Shown in pieces: positions 1 to 6,519 of a stretch of DNA of 18,608 bases. This DNA is from Opitutaceae bacterium. GTDB taxonomy: Bacteria; Verrucomicrobiota; Verrucomicrobiia; Opitutales; Opitutaceae. Within the stretch, counting starts at the first letter, position 1. Every line of letters starts with the position of its first letter. The notes below the pieces were generated by a model that searched no databases, had not been told where the DNA came from, and saw only the letters and a program-made list of their open reading frames with translations. Both the position numbers and the translations under genes were made by a program. The DNA is taken from positions 1 through 18,608 of the forward strand of contig JANXSC010000382.1 in the NCBI GenBank assembly GCA_025352845.1. The letters run 5' to 3'.

Positions 1-26
1 ATACCCACTGGCAGCCGGTGCGGTTC

Positions 27-106
27 GAAGTAGGGCAGGTCTGTGACCTGCCCTCTTGCACGCCGAGTCTTCGCACCGAGGGCGGGTCACAGACCCGCCC
101 TACTTC
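27..106. repeat. Twin-hairpin inverted repeat (TAGGGC-type), copy 1
   Basis: Two arms at 27-55 and 78-106 are near-perfect inverted copies, starting GAAGTAGGGCAGGTC and ending CCCTACTTC, with only two internal mismatches. Each arm also folds alone: GCAGGTC pairs with GACCTGC across a TGT loop, and the second arm holds the matching GGGTC/GACCC stem. The element lies downstream of the minus-strand oxidoreductase that ends at 170. It has the same plan as the elements at 3684-3753 and 6416-6489, with a different stem sequence. Confidence 0.8.
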
Positions 107-130
107 TTGCGAGCGGCACCGACTCGATGT

Positions 131-157
131 CTTTCGTGTCGTTCGTGTGTTTCGTGG
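131..157. repeat. Three tandem degenerate 9-mers (xTTTCGTGT type)
   Basis: Three consecutive 9-base units read CTTTCGTGT, CGTTCGTGT and GTTTCGTGG. They lie between the twin-hairpin repeat and the 3' end of the oxidoreductase at 170. No function can be read from the sequence. The spacing is regular but only three units exist, so this could be a fragment of a dispersed repeat. Confidence 0.5.
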
Positions 158-169
158 AAAATACTCTGG

Positions 170-1414
170 TCAGGGTTTCCAAGTGCCGCGGGCAACGGCG
201 GGGATGAATTTTTCCAGGCCCTTGGGCCGAAAGGGCAGCGTGCGGCCCTGCTCGGCGCTCATGTAGGCGGTCATGAGCAGCTCGACGACCTCAAGGCCAT
301 CGTCGAAAGTCAGCTCCGGCTGTTTGCCCTCGAGGAAGCACTGCACGAAGTGGCGGTTCTCGGCCTCGTAGCCGTATTCCGCCGCTTCGTTGCCGACGAT
401 GGGCATGAGGCCCTGCTCGGCGTTTTGTTTTTCCACGAGATCCTCGCCGGCTGCGCCGGTGATCCGGCGGCTAAGGAAGAGCTGGGTGCCGGTGTTGAGC
501 GAATTGTGGGAGAACGAATACTCGGGCCCCAGCAGCTCCGTGCTCAACCGCAGGCCCGCGCCGACAAAACTCCACGAGGTCGTGACCTCGCCGATGAGCG
601 GGCGGCCCGCGTCATCGACATACTCGATGGTGGCGCGCGCGAAATCCTCCGAAGGCCGTTTCGCATAGTCGACGCCGCGACCCATCGTCTCCTTGAGAAT
701 CTCCACGTATTCCGGGCGCGACCATTTGAGCGAGGCGATGTGTGCGGTGACTTTCACGGGCCGGATGCTGGCGCGCGGCTTCTTCGGATCGCTGAGCAGA
801 TAGCGCACGACCTCGACGCTGTGGCACATCATGTCGTTGAGCACGCCGCCTCCCTGTAACTCGCCCTGCCAGAACCACGGCATATGCGGGCCGCTGTGCT
901 CCTCCGCCGCGCGCGCCAGATAAGGCCGCCCGCCGATGGCGGCCCCGCGGGCCCATGTGAGCGCACGGCCCTTCATTAACGCCGGCGTGAATAACTGATC
1001 CTCAAGGTAGCCGTGCAACACGCCGGCGCGCTTGATGAGCTTCACGCACTGCTTCGCTTCGGCGACGTTGCGCGCGAGCGGCTTTTCGCAGGCGATGCCC
1101 TTGAGCGTGCCCTTGCCCGACTCTAACGCGGCGACGATCTCCTCGAGATTCTCGACGCGCTTGTGATTCGGCCCGCAAATCCACAGTGCGTCGATCGCGG
1201 GATCCGCGACCATCGCGGTGATCGACTTGTAGGCGCGCGCCTGGCCGACGCCGAGGGAGCGCGCGAGGGCGGCGGCCTCGGCGGCGTTTTTCGGGTTGGG
1301 GCTCCAGATGCCGAGGATATCCGAGTCGCGCACCGCGAGCCACGACTGGATGTGGAACCGCGTGATGAAACCGCTGCCAATGAAACCGACGCCGAGACGT
1401 TTGGGGGAAGCCAT
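170..1414 (-). CDS. Gfo/Idh/MocA-family oxidoreductase (probably cytoplasmic)
   Basis: The 414-residue product has the family's two-domain plan. The N-terminal Rossmann fold carries GFIGSGF at residues 10-16 for NAD(P) binding, then CGPNH near 80-84 and EKPLARN at 110-116. The C-terminal domain has GGGVLND followed by H198; the D194/H198 pair matches the usual catalytic region. No signal peptide is seen, unlike the Tat-exported paralogue at 13097-14446. Members oxidise or reduce sugars, inositols and glycosides using a nicotinamide cofactor; the substrate cannot be read here. The start is the ATG giving MASPKRLGVG, directly before the first beta strand. It is divergent from the toxin-antitoxin pair starting at 1550, with 135 bases between, and a hairpin repeat lies downstream of its stop. 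The family call is firm; the reaction is open. Confidence 0.9.
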   Translation of the reverse strand: MASPKRLGVGFIGSGFITRFHIQSWLAVRDSDILGIWSPNPKNAAEAAALARSLGVGQARAYKSITAMVADPAIDALWICGPNHKRVENLEEIVAALESGKGTLKGIACEKPLARNVAEAKQCVKLIKRAGVLHGYLEDQLFTPALMKGRALTWARGAAIGGRPYLARAAEEHSGPHMPWFWQGELQGGGVLNDMMCHSVEVVRYLLSDPKKPRASIRPVKVTAHIASLKWSRPEYVEILKETMGRGVDYAKRPSEDFARATIEYVDDAGRPLIGEVTTSWSFVGAGLRLSTELLGPEYSFSHNSLNTGTQLFLSRRITGAAGEDLVEKQNAEQGLMPIVGNEAAEYGYEAENRHFVQCFLEGKQPELTFDDGLEVVELLMTAYMSAEQGRTLPFRPKGLEKFIPAVARGTWKP

Positions 1415-1534
1415 AAGGTAAGACGGGGAGGGCGATGAAGCACGAGTCGGGTGCCGGAGAGAACTTCAAAATGATTGGGCTACCGGGCTCGATAAGGAAA
1501 GCGTCAAAAGATTCTAGACAGACTGACCAGAACG

Positions 1535-1541
1535 GATGAGG
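1535..1541 (+). promoter_or_regulatory. Ribosome binding site for the antitoxin
   Basis: GATGAGG lies 8 bases upstream of the GTG at 1550. It decides the start: the nearby ATG at 1536 is out of frame and reaches a stop after five codons. Confidence 0.55.
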
Positions 1542-1549
1542 CTCCCGCT

Positions 1550-1801
1550 GTGAAAAACACGTGGCAATTGCAGCAGGCGAAGAGCGAATTCAGCGCCGTG
1601 GCGGAAATGGCCGCGCGCGGCCGGCCGCAGGTGGTCACCAAGCACGGCCGGCCGTTTGTCGTGATCGCCAGCGTGAAGGACTGGCGGCGAACGGAGCCGA
1701 AGCGCAAAACCCTGCTTGCTACCTTACGGGCGTGTCCGGGTGATTTGAGCGCCCTCGATCTTTCGCGCAGTCGTGACCTGCCGCGGGCCGTGTCGTTGTG
1801 A
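1550..1801 (+). CDS. Phd/YefM-type antitoxin of a PIN toxin pair
   Basis: This 83-residue protein begins at a GTG and reads KNTWQLQQAKSEFSAVAEMA. That matches the Phd/YefM N-terminal fold, which dimerises and binds operator DNA: a short strand, a helix with AKSEFS, then PQVVTKHGRPFVVIAS as the beta hairpin at about residues 26-41. The tail from about residue 43 is basic and then Leu-rich, as expected for the toxin-wrapping segment. Its TGA stop overlaps the toxin's GTG start, which suggests translational coupling. In this family the antitoxin, alone or with toxin, usually represses its own promoter, which would lie in 1415-1549. I could not identify a convincing operator there. The product neutralises the PIN nuclease encoded next. 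Confidence 0.88.
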   Translation: MKNTWQLQQAKSEFSAVAEMAARGRPQVVTKHGRPFVVIASVKDWRRTEPKRKTLLATLRACPGDLSALDLSRSRDLPRAVSL

Positions 1802-2226
1802 GTTTCCTCCTCGACACCAATGTCGTCAGCGAGCCGACGCGTCCTCGCCCCGACAGCCAGGTGATGGAGTGGTTCGCGGCGCAGCCGGATGAAACGCTCT
1901 TCATCAGCGCGCTGACGCTGGGCGAACTGCGGCGAGGTATTTTGCTGCTCGGCGACGGCAAGAAACGCCGCGCGCTACTCCAGTGGTTGGAAGCGGAGAT
2001 CGAGCCCAGCTTTGCCGGGCGCATTCTTAACATCGACACGCTCGTGACGAAACAGTGGGCCGAGTTGCAATGTCGGGCGACGCGTGGTGGCCGGACCCTA
2101 CCCACGATGGACAGTTTCTTCGCGGCCACTGCGCTGGCGCACGACTTCACGCTGGTAACGCGCAACGTGAGTGATTTCGCCGGTGCGGAGGTGAAACTCC
2201 TCGACCCGTGGCAGGCGCGGCCGTGA
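1798..2226 (+). CDS. PIN-domain ribonuclease toxin (VapC/FitB-like)
   Basis: This 142-residue protein has the acidic residues that bind metal in PIN nucleases: D6 in LLDTNVVSE, E43 in LGELRRG, D105 in PTMDSFFAATA and D126 in RNVSDF. Length and motif order fit full-size VapC/FitB toxins, and no active-site residue is missing, so it is probably functional. Family members cleave RNA, often tRNA or rRNA, when the antitoxin is degraded. The target is not predictable here. The start is a GTG embedded in the antitoxin stop (GTGA), which keeps toxin synthesis coupled to the antitoxin. It ends 13 bases from the convergent ABC permease gene. Confidence 0.9.
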   Translation: MSFLLDTNVVSEPTRPRPDSQVMEWFAAQPDETLFISALTLGELRRGILLLGDGKKRRALLQWLEAEIEPSFAGRILNIDTLVTKQWAELQCRATRGGRTLPTMDSFFAATALAHDFTLVTRNVSDFAGAEVKLLDPWQARP

Positions 2227-2227
2227 T

Positions 2228-2257
2228 GGGCGGGTCGCCTCACTCCGGCACCCGCCC
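2228..2257. terminator. Possible bidirectional hairpin between convergent genes
   Basis: GGGCGGGT at 2228-2235 pairs perfectly with ACCCGCCC at 2250-2257 around a 14-base loop. It lies across the gap between the toxin (ends 2226) and the minus-strand permease (stop at 2240), and one arm encodes the permease's last residues. No T-run follows on either strand, so an intrinsic terminator is only a possibility. Confidence 0.4.
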
Positions 2258-3679
2258 TGTCAGCCGCGCGATGAATTTAATCGCGTAGAGGTAGGCGCGC
2301 TCGCGGACGACAAGAGGATCACCGGCGGTGCCTTCGACGCCGAGATCGGAGATGTCATCGACGACCATGCCCTCCTCAGGGTGGAGTGCGATATAGGTGA
2401 GAATCTTCGTCAGCTTTTCCTTCGGGTAGGTGCTGATGAGGTGCTCGTAAACCACGCGGGGCAGATAGCGCTCGACGGGCATCTGAATCGCGTCGGGCAC
2501 GGCGGCGACGTAGAGCAGATTGCGGACGCAGCGCAGGTCGTCGCCCTCGGCGCCGGGCGGCCACGTGGCGATTTTGTTTCGCACGCTCGTGACCTGTTCC
2601 TTCATGAAATCCTCCGGGTCTTCGTCGATAGCGGCGAACGGCGAAACGTTGCCCTGATCGGGCGGCACGTGGTAGTCGAGACCCGCGGTGTCTTGCGGCG
2701 TGATTTTCATCCACACCGGATCGGGTGGTGGCGGCGTCAGCAGACGAGCCGGCGGGATCGGCGCGGTGACAGGCGGAGGAGTCGAAGCGATGATGGGAGT
2801 GGGCGTGACTGGGGCGGGAGCGGTGGCCGGTGCGACGATTTCCTTGTCGACGGGAATCGCGATCCGGCCGCGCCACTCGGCGAGCAGGCCGACGGCGATC
2901 CACGCGGCGAAGGCGGGGAGCAGCCAGAGTTTTCCGGTGCGCGCGGCGAAGCGTTGCTGGGCGTCCCAGCGGAAAAGTTTCGCACCCGCGAGGCAGCCGG
3001 CCACGCCGATGAGCCCGAGCGCGAGCAGACTGAAGTGCATACCCGCGAAACCGCGCCCGGTAAAACACGCCTGCAAACCCTCGACCGCGTAGCGCCCGGG
3101 GAAAAATGCCGAGACGTGCTGCGCCCACAACGGCAGGCTCGCGAGCGATACCGCCACGCCGCCGATGATCAGCATCGGGAGGAAAATGCACTGCCCGAGC
3201 GCCTGCACCGCGGGGACGTTATCCGCGAGTGTCGCGATCACGAGGCCGAGACCGATGAAGGCAAACGCCACGAACGTGAACCCGACAAACAGACTTACGG
3301 GATGCGGGGGAAACGTCATGCCCAACGCGAGCGCCGCGCCGAGCTGGAGCAAACCCGCGGAAAGGATGATCACGTAGCGGGCGAGCATCGTGCTCGCGAC
3401 AAACTGCCACGTCGGCACCGGCGACAGGCGATAGCGCCGCCACACGCCGCGCTCGCGTTCGCTCACGAGCGTGGTCGGCAGGCCGAAGCACGCGCCGCCG
3501 AGCACGGCGACCGTGAGCAGCTCGCCCATGTGGCGGAGCAGCGGTGGTTTTTCGAAACGGTAGAGCACGTAGAACGCGACGAGGAAGATCAGCGGAAACA
3601 GATAACCGTAGATCAGCGCCATCTTGTTCCGGAAGTGGAGCCGGAGCGAAATGCCGAGGTGCGTGCGCAGGGCGGTCAT
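2240..3679 (-). CDS. ABC-2 type exporter permease with extra C-terminal soluble domain
   Basis: The first ~240 of 479 residues form an ABC-2 permease: hydrophobic segments near 22-40, 55-70, 100-120, 130-150, 163-182 and 216-236, with the cytoplasmic ERERGVWRRYR stretch after segment 2. A seventh hydrophobic stretch (about 251-267) follows, then a Pro/Thr/Ala-rich linker (about 283-322, with repeated PAP, PTP and PPP) and a hydrophilic domain of about 155 residues. I do not recognise that domain. Typical ABC-2 permeases stop after the sixth helix. The linker and domain are probably on the opposite side of the membrane from the ATPase if the seventh segment spans. The gene follows its ATPase by 17 bases in the same orientation, so the two form one export system; the substrate is unknown. 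The start is the ATG giving MTALRTHLGI. Confidence 0.87.
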   Translation of the reverse strand: MTALRTHLGISLRLHFRNKMALIYGYLFPLIFLVAFYVLYRFEKPPLLRHMGELLTVAVLGGACFGLPTTLVSERERGVWRRYRLSPVPTWQFVASTMLARYVIILSAGLLQLGAALALGMTFPPHPVSLFVGFTFVAFAFIGLGLVIATLADNVPAVQALGQCIFLPMLIIGGVAVSLASLPLWAQHVSAFFPGRYAVEGLQACFTGRGFAGMHFSLLALGLIGVAGCLAGAKLFRWDAQQRFAARTGKLWLLPAFAAWIAVGLLAEWRGRIAIPVDKEIVAPATAPAPVTPTPIIASTPPPVTAPIPPARLLTPPPPDPVWMKITPQDTAGLDYHVPPDQGNVSPFAAIDEDPEDFMKEQVTSVRNKIATWPPGAEGDDLRCVRNLLYVAAVPDAIQMPVERYLPRVVYEHLISTYPKEKLTKILTYIALHPEEGMVVDDISDLGVEGTAGDPLVVRERAYLYAIKFIARLTGRVPE

Positions 3680-3683
3680 GCGG

Positions 3684-3753
3684 AGTAGGGCGGGCTTCAG
3701 CCCGCTTTTTGATCCTCCGCCTCGTTCGAAGGCGGGCTGAAGCCCGCCCTACT
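3684..3753. repeat. Twin-hairpin inverted repeat (TAGGGC-type), copy 2
   Basis: Arms at 3684-3705 and 3732-3753 are perfect 22-base inverted copies, beginning AGTAGGGCGGGCTTCAGC. Each arm is itself a hairpin (GCGGGCT, loop TC, AGCCCGC). The element fills the gap between ATPase and permease and runs into the ATPase gene: its TGA stop at 3697-3699 lies in the first arm and the last 18 amino acids are read from the repeat. Confidence 0.92.
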
Positions 3754-4659
3754 TTCCTCCCGCGTCAGCTTCAGAAACACGTCCTCGAGCGACGCTTTCT
3801 TCACCCGCAATTCCACGACCTCCGTCCGCAACTCGCCGAGCCATGCGGTCAATGCGCCGAGCGTCGCGGTGGCGTGGCTCGTTTGGAAGCGGCTCTCCGT
3901 TCCTTCGGCGACCACGGCGCTAACGCCGGGCAGCGCCGCGAGCTTCGCGCCGTCGAGCGGCCGGCTCGTCACGAGCGTCACCGACTGAACGGCGCTCGAC
4001 TGCGCGATCAATTCGCGGGGCCGGCCCTCGGCCACGATGCGACCGCGATCGATGATCGCGACGCGGTCGCACAGGTGCTCGGCCTCGTCGAGGTAGTGCG
4101 TGGTGAAGAGCACGGTGTAGCCGTCGGCCTTCATGCGTGCGATGGCGGCGTGAAGTTCGCGGCGCGCCTGTGGATCGAGGCCGGTCGTGGGCTCGTCGAG
4201 AAAAACGAGCTGCGGCCGGTTCACAAACGCCAGCGCGATCGCGAGCCGCTGGCGCTGGCCGCCCGAGAGCGTGTCGAAGCACGCGTCCGCCTTTTCCGTA
4301 AGAGCGAACCGCTCGATCAGAACCTCCGGCGCGACGCGGTCGCGGTAGAACGAGCCGAAGAGCCGCAGCGCCTCGCGCGGCGTGATCTTGTCTTGGAGCG
4401 ACGTGGTTTGCAGGGCGACGCCGATCTTCTGTTTCACCTCGCGCGGGTTGCGCCGCGCATCGACGCCGCAGACTTCGAGTTCGCCGCTGTCGGGCTCGCG
4501 GAGGCCGACGAGGCACTCGACCGTGGTGGTCTTGCCCGCGCCATTGGGCCCGAGGAGGCCGAAGATTTCCCCCGGCTCAATCTTAAAGCTCACCCCGCGC
4601 ACCGCCTCCACTTCCCCATAGGATTTTCTGAGATCGCGGACGACGACGTGGGCGGGCAT
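3697..4659 (-). CDS. ABC-2 exporter ATPase subunit
   Basis: This 320-residue ABC ATPase has every catalytic element: Walker A GPNGAGKTT (37-45), Q-loop Q84, signature LSGGQ (131-135), Walker B LVFLDEP (151-157) and switch histidine H188. The region after about 230 is the C-terminal extension common in drug- and polysaccharide-type ABC-2 ATPases, ending in VELRVKKASLEDVFLKLT, a typical family C-terminus. The last 18 residues (SRAGFSPP through DQKAG) are not family sequence; they are translated from a palindromic repeat. The start was set at the ATG giving MPAHVVVRDL because the upstream extension lacks homology character. It is first in a two-gene unit with the permease at 2240-3679, and divergent from the DUF1080 gene with 135 bases between. 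Confidence 0.93.
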   Translation of the reverse strand: MPAHVVVRDLRKSYGEVEAVRGVSFKIEPGEIFGLLGPNGAGKTTTVECLVGLREPDSGELEVCGVDARRNPREVKQKIGVALQTTSLQDKITPREALRLFGSFYRDRVAPEVLIERFALTEKADACFDTLSGGQRQRLAIALAFVNRPQLVFLDEPTTGLDPQARRELHAAIARMKADGYTVLFTTHYLDEAEHLCDRVAIIDRGRIVAEGRPRELIAQSSAVQSVTLVTSRPLDGAKLAALPGVSAVVAEGTESRFQTSHATATLGALTAWLGELRTEVVELRVKKASLEDVFLKLTREESRAGFSPPSNEAEDQKAG

Positions 4660-4794
4660 GGATGAGGGGTTAGTCGCGTGGATAGGTGCGGAGCGCACGC
4701 GGAACAAGACGTTTCGCAGGCGGATCGAGTGACGGGCGAGATCCCTCACCTCCGGGCTTTCCAAATGCCGCCGGTTCGCCCATGAAGAGCGGCG

Positions 4795-5490
4795 ATGAAT
4801 CCCCGCCCCTTCCTCGCCTTCGCCACACTCGTCGCTTCAGCCGCACTTGCGCCCGCGGCCGACAACCAGCTCACCGCCGCGGAAAAAGCCGCCGGTTGGA
4901 CGCTGCTCTTCGACGGCAAAACGCTCAACGGCTGGCGCCCCTACGCCAACAAACCCGCCGGTGGCTGGGAAGTCGTCGATGGCACGATGCACGCGATCGC
5001 CAAGGTGAAAGGCACCGAACTCATCACCGAAAAAAAATACAACGACTTCGAATTCGCGTGGGAATGGAAGATTCCGGTCGCGGGCAACAACGGCGTGAAG
5101 TATTTCGTCACCGAGGCGCGCACGAAGTCCCCCGGCCCCGAATACCAGATGCTCGACGACGTCGGCCACCCCGACGGCAAGATTGGGGCGCACCGGCAGA
5201 CCGCGTCGTTCTACGAAGTGCTGGCGCCCGCCGCCGACAAGCCGCTGCGCAAGCCCGGCGAGTGGAACCAATCCAAGATCGTGGTGCGCGGGAAAACCGT
5301 GGAGCACTGGCTCAACGGCAAGAACGTCCTCACCTACGAACTCGGCAGCGAAGCCGTGAAAGCCGGCATCGCGAAAAGCAAATTCAAGAACGACGCCGGC
5401 TTCGGCGACAAGATCACCGGCCACATCATGCTCACCTACCATCAGGACGACTGCTGGTTTCGGAACGTGAAGATCCGCGAGATCAAATAA
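4795..5490 (+). CDS. Exported DUF1080 / 3-keto-disaccharide hydrolase-like protein
   Basis: The 231-residue product starts with a Sec-type signal peptide (MNPRPFLAFATLVASAALA, probable cleavage near residues 20-22) and then a single concanavalin-like domain of the DUF1080 family (Pfam 3-keto-disaccharide hydrolase). Family landmarks are visible: WTLLFDGKTLNGW (35-47), GPEYQMLDD (114-122), GEWN (155-158) and HWLNG (171-175). The mature protein should act in the periplasm or outer envelope. The family is linked to cleavage of glycosides already oxidised at C3, working with Gfo/Idh/MocA oxidoreductases and TIM-barrel lyases, both of which occur in this window. No strong Shine-Dalgarno sequence precedes the ATG; another ATG 13 bases upstream is out of frame. 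It is followed by a 96-bp inverted repeat and then the SDR gene on the same strand. Confidence 0.9.
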   Translation: MNPRPFLAFATLVASAALAPAADNQLTAAEKAAGWTLLFDGKTLNGWRPYANKPAGGWEVVDGTMHAIAKVKGTELITEKKYNDFEFAWEWKIPVAGNNGVKYFVTEARTKSPGPEYQMLDDVGHPDGKIGAHRQTASFYEVLAPAADKPLRKPGEWNQSKIVVRGKTVEHWLNGKNVLTYELGSEAVKAGIAKSKFKNDAGFGDKITGHIMLTYHQDDCWFRNVKIREIK

Positions 5491-5512
5491 GCCGAGGTGG
5501 CTCTCGCGATTT

Positions 5513-5608
5513 TGTCATTCTGAGCGAAGCGAAGAATCCAGCAGGAGATTCTAAGCCGGAAGAGGGGGCGGATATCCCAGTGGATTCTTCGCTCCGTTCA
5601 GAATGACA
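5513..5608. repeat. MITE-like inverted repeat with 28-bp ends
   Basis: The ends TGTCATTCTGAGCGAAGCGA (continuing through GAATCCA, 5513-5540) and 5581-5608 are inverted copies matching at 26 of 28 positions, with a 40-base centre and no ORF. The motif resembles a palindromic repeat I recall from unrelated environmental bacteria (memory, not a search). It fills most of the space between the DUF1080 and SDR genes and could form a long hairpin in a shared transcript. Confidence 0.85.
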
Positions 5609-5642
5609 GACTGAAACTGAATTTGGGCAGCATGCTCAGCGA

Positions 5643-6395
5643 ATGAACCAGCTCGATCTCCAAAATAAATCCGCCGTTGTCACCGGCGGCGCGCGTGGCA
5701 TCGGGCTCGCGGTGGCGAAGCGGCTGCTCGCCTCGGGCGCGCGCGTGAGCTTGTGGGACAACGATGCCGCGGCGCTCGATCACGCGGCTGCCGCCCTCGC
5801 TGCCGGCGCGCGCGTGCAGACGGTGACGGTCGACATCACGCAGGAGGCGCAGGTCGCCGCGGCGGCGGCGTCGGCCAGCGCGAAGTTCGGCGGCATCGAT
5901 CTCCTTGTGAATAACGCGGGCATCGCCGGCGTGAACAAAAAACTCTGGGAATGCACGCCGGCCGAGTGGCGCGTCGTGATGGAGCTGGATTTGTTCGCGG
6001 TGTTTCTCTGCTGCCGCGCGGTGGTGCCGCTGCTGCTCGCGAAGAATTCCGGCCGCATCGTCAACGTCGCCTCCATTGCCGGCAAGGAAGGCAACCCCAA
6101 CGCCTCGCACTACAGCGCCGCCAAGGCCGGCGTGATCGGGCTGACGAAATCGCTGGGCAAGGAGCTCGCGACGACCGGCATCCGGGTGAACTGCATCACG
6201 CCCGCCGTGATCGAGACGGAGATTTTGAAACAATGCTCGCCGGAGCACGTGGCCTACATGCTTTCGAAAATCCCGATGGGCCGCCCCGGCGGCGTCGATG
6301 AAGTCGCCGCACTCGTCGCGTGGCTGTGCTCGGACGAGTGCTCGTTCACAACTGGCGCGGTGTTCGACATCTCGGGCGGGCGCGCGACGTATTGA
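5643..6395 (+). CDS. SDR-family NAD(P)-dependent dehydrogenase
   Basis: This is a classical short-chain dehydrogenase of 250 residues. It has the cofactor motif TGGARGIG (14-21), the structural NNAG (90-93), the catalytic Ser in NVASIAG (S144) and YxxxK (Y157, K161). D39 after the second strand (SLWDND) is the usual NAD-preferring acid. The C-terminus ISGGRATY is seen in sugar and hydroxy-acid SDRs, so oxidation of a sugar or sugar acid, such as a 2-keto-3-deoxy acid, is plausible; FabG-like ketoreductase activity cannot be excluded. There is no signal peptide, so it is cytoplasmic. It lies downstream of the DUF1080 gene across the inverted repeat and is followed by an intrinsic terminator formed from a hairpin repeat. 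Confidence 0.92.
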   Translation: MNQLDLQNKSAVVTGGARGIGLAVAKRLLASGARVSLWDNDAAALDHAAAALAAGARVQTVTVDITQEAQVAAAAASASAKFGGIDLLVNNAGIAGVNKKLWECTPAEWRVVMELDLFAVFLCCRAVVPLLLAKNSGRIVNVASIAGKEGNPNASHYSAAKAGVIGLTKSLGKELATTGIRVNCITPAVIETEILKQCSPEHVAYMLSKIPMGRPGGVDEVAALVAWLCSDECSFTTGAVFDISGGRATY

Positions 6396-6415
6396 GGGGT
6401 GGTTGGTTGATTTTG

Positions 6416-6489
6416 TAGGCGGGGTGCCCTCACCCCGTTTTTTTTTGCAGTCGAGGCCCACGCCTTGCGGGGTGAGGGCACCCCGCCTA
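6416..6489. repeat. Twin-hairpin inverted repeat (TAGGC-type), copy 3
   Basis: Arms 6416-6437 and 6468-6489 are perfect 22-base inverted copies starting TAGGCGGGGTGCCCTCACCC. Each arm folds alone (CGGGGTG, loop CCCT, CACCCCG). It separates the convergent SDR and MFS genes. A T-run after the first arm makes it a terminator. Confidence 0.9.
6420..6446 (+). terminator. Intrinsic terminator of the SDR gene
   Basis: The stem CGGGGTG/CACCCCG with a 4-base loop is followed directly by nine T residues (6438-6446), 24 bases after the SDR stop codon. The stem is the first arm of the twin-hairpin repeat. The second arm can pair with it instead, which could compete with terminator folding. Confidence 0.75.
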
Positions 6490-6519
6490 TAACCTGCCAA
6501 AGGCTTGACTCGCCCGCAC

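Noticed and set aside
2381..3688. 435-residue plus-strand frame opposite the ABC permease
   Set aside because: It is the antisense shadow of a clear membrane protein. The translation is rich in Arg, Glu, His and Gly with no fold-like pattern, as expected in GC-rich DNA.
4660..4794. Promoter boxes in the divergent gap between the ABC ATPase and DUF1080 genes
   Set aside because: The gap must contain start signals for both directions, but I could not find convincing -35/-10 pairs or an operator.
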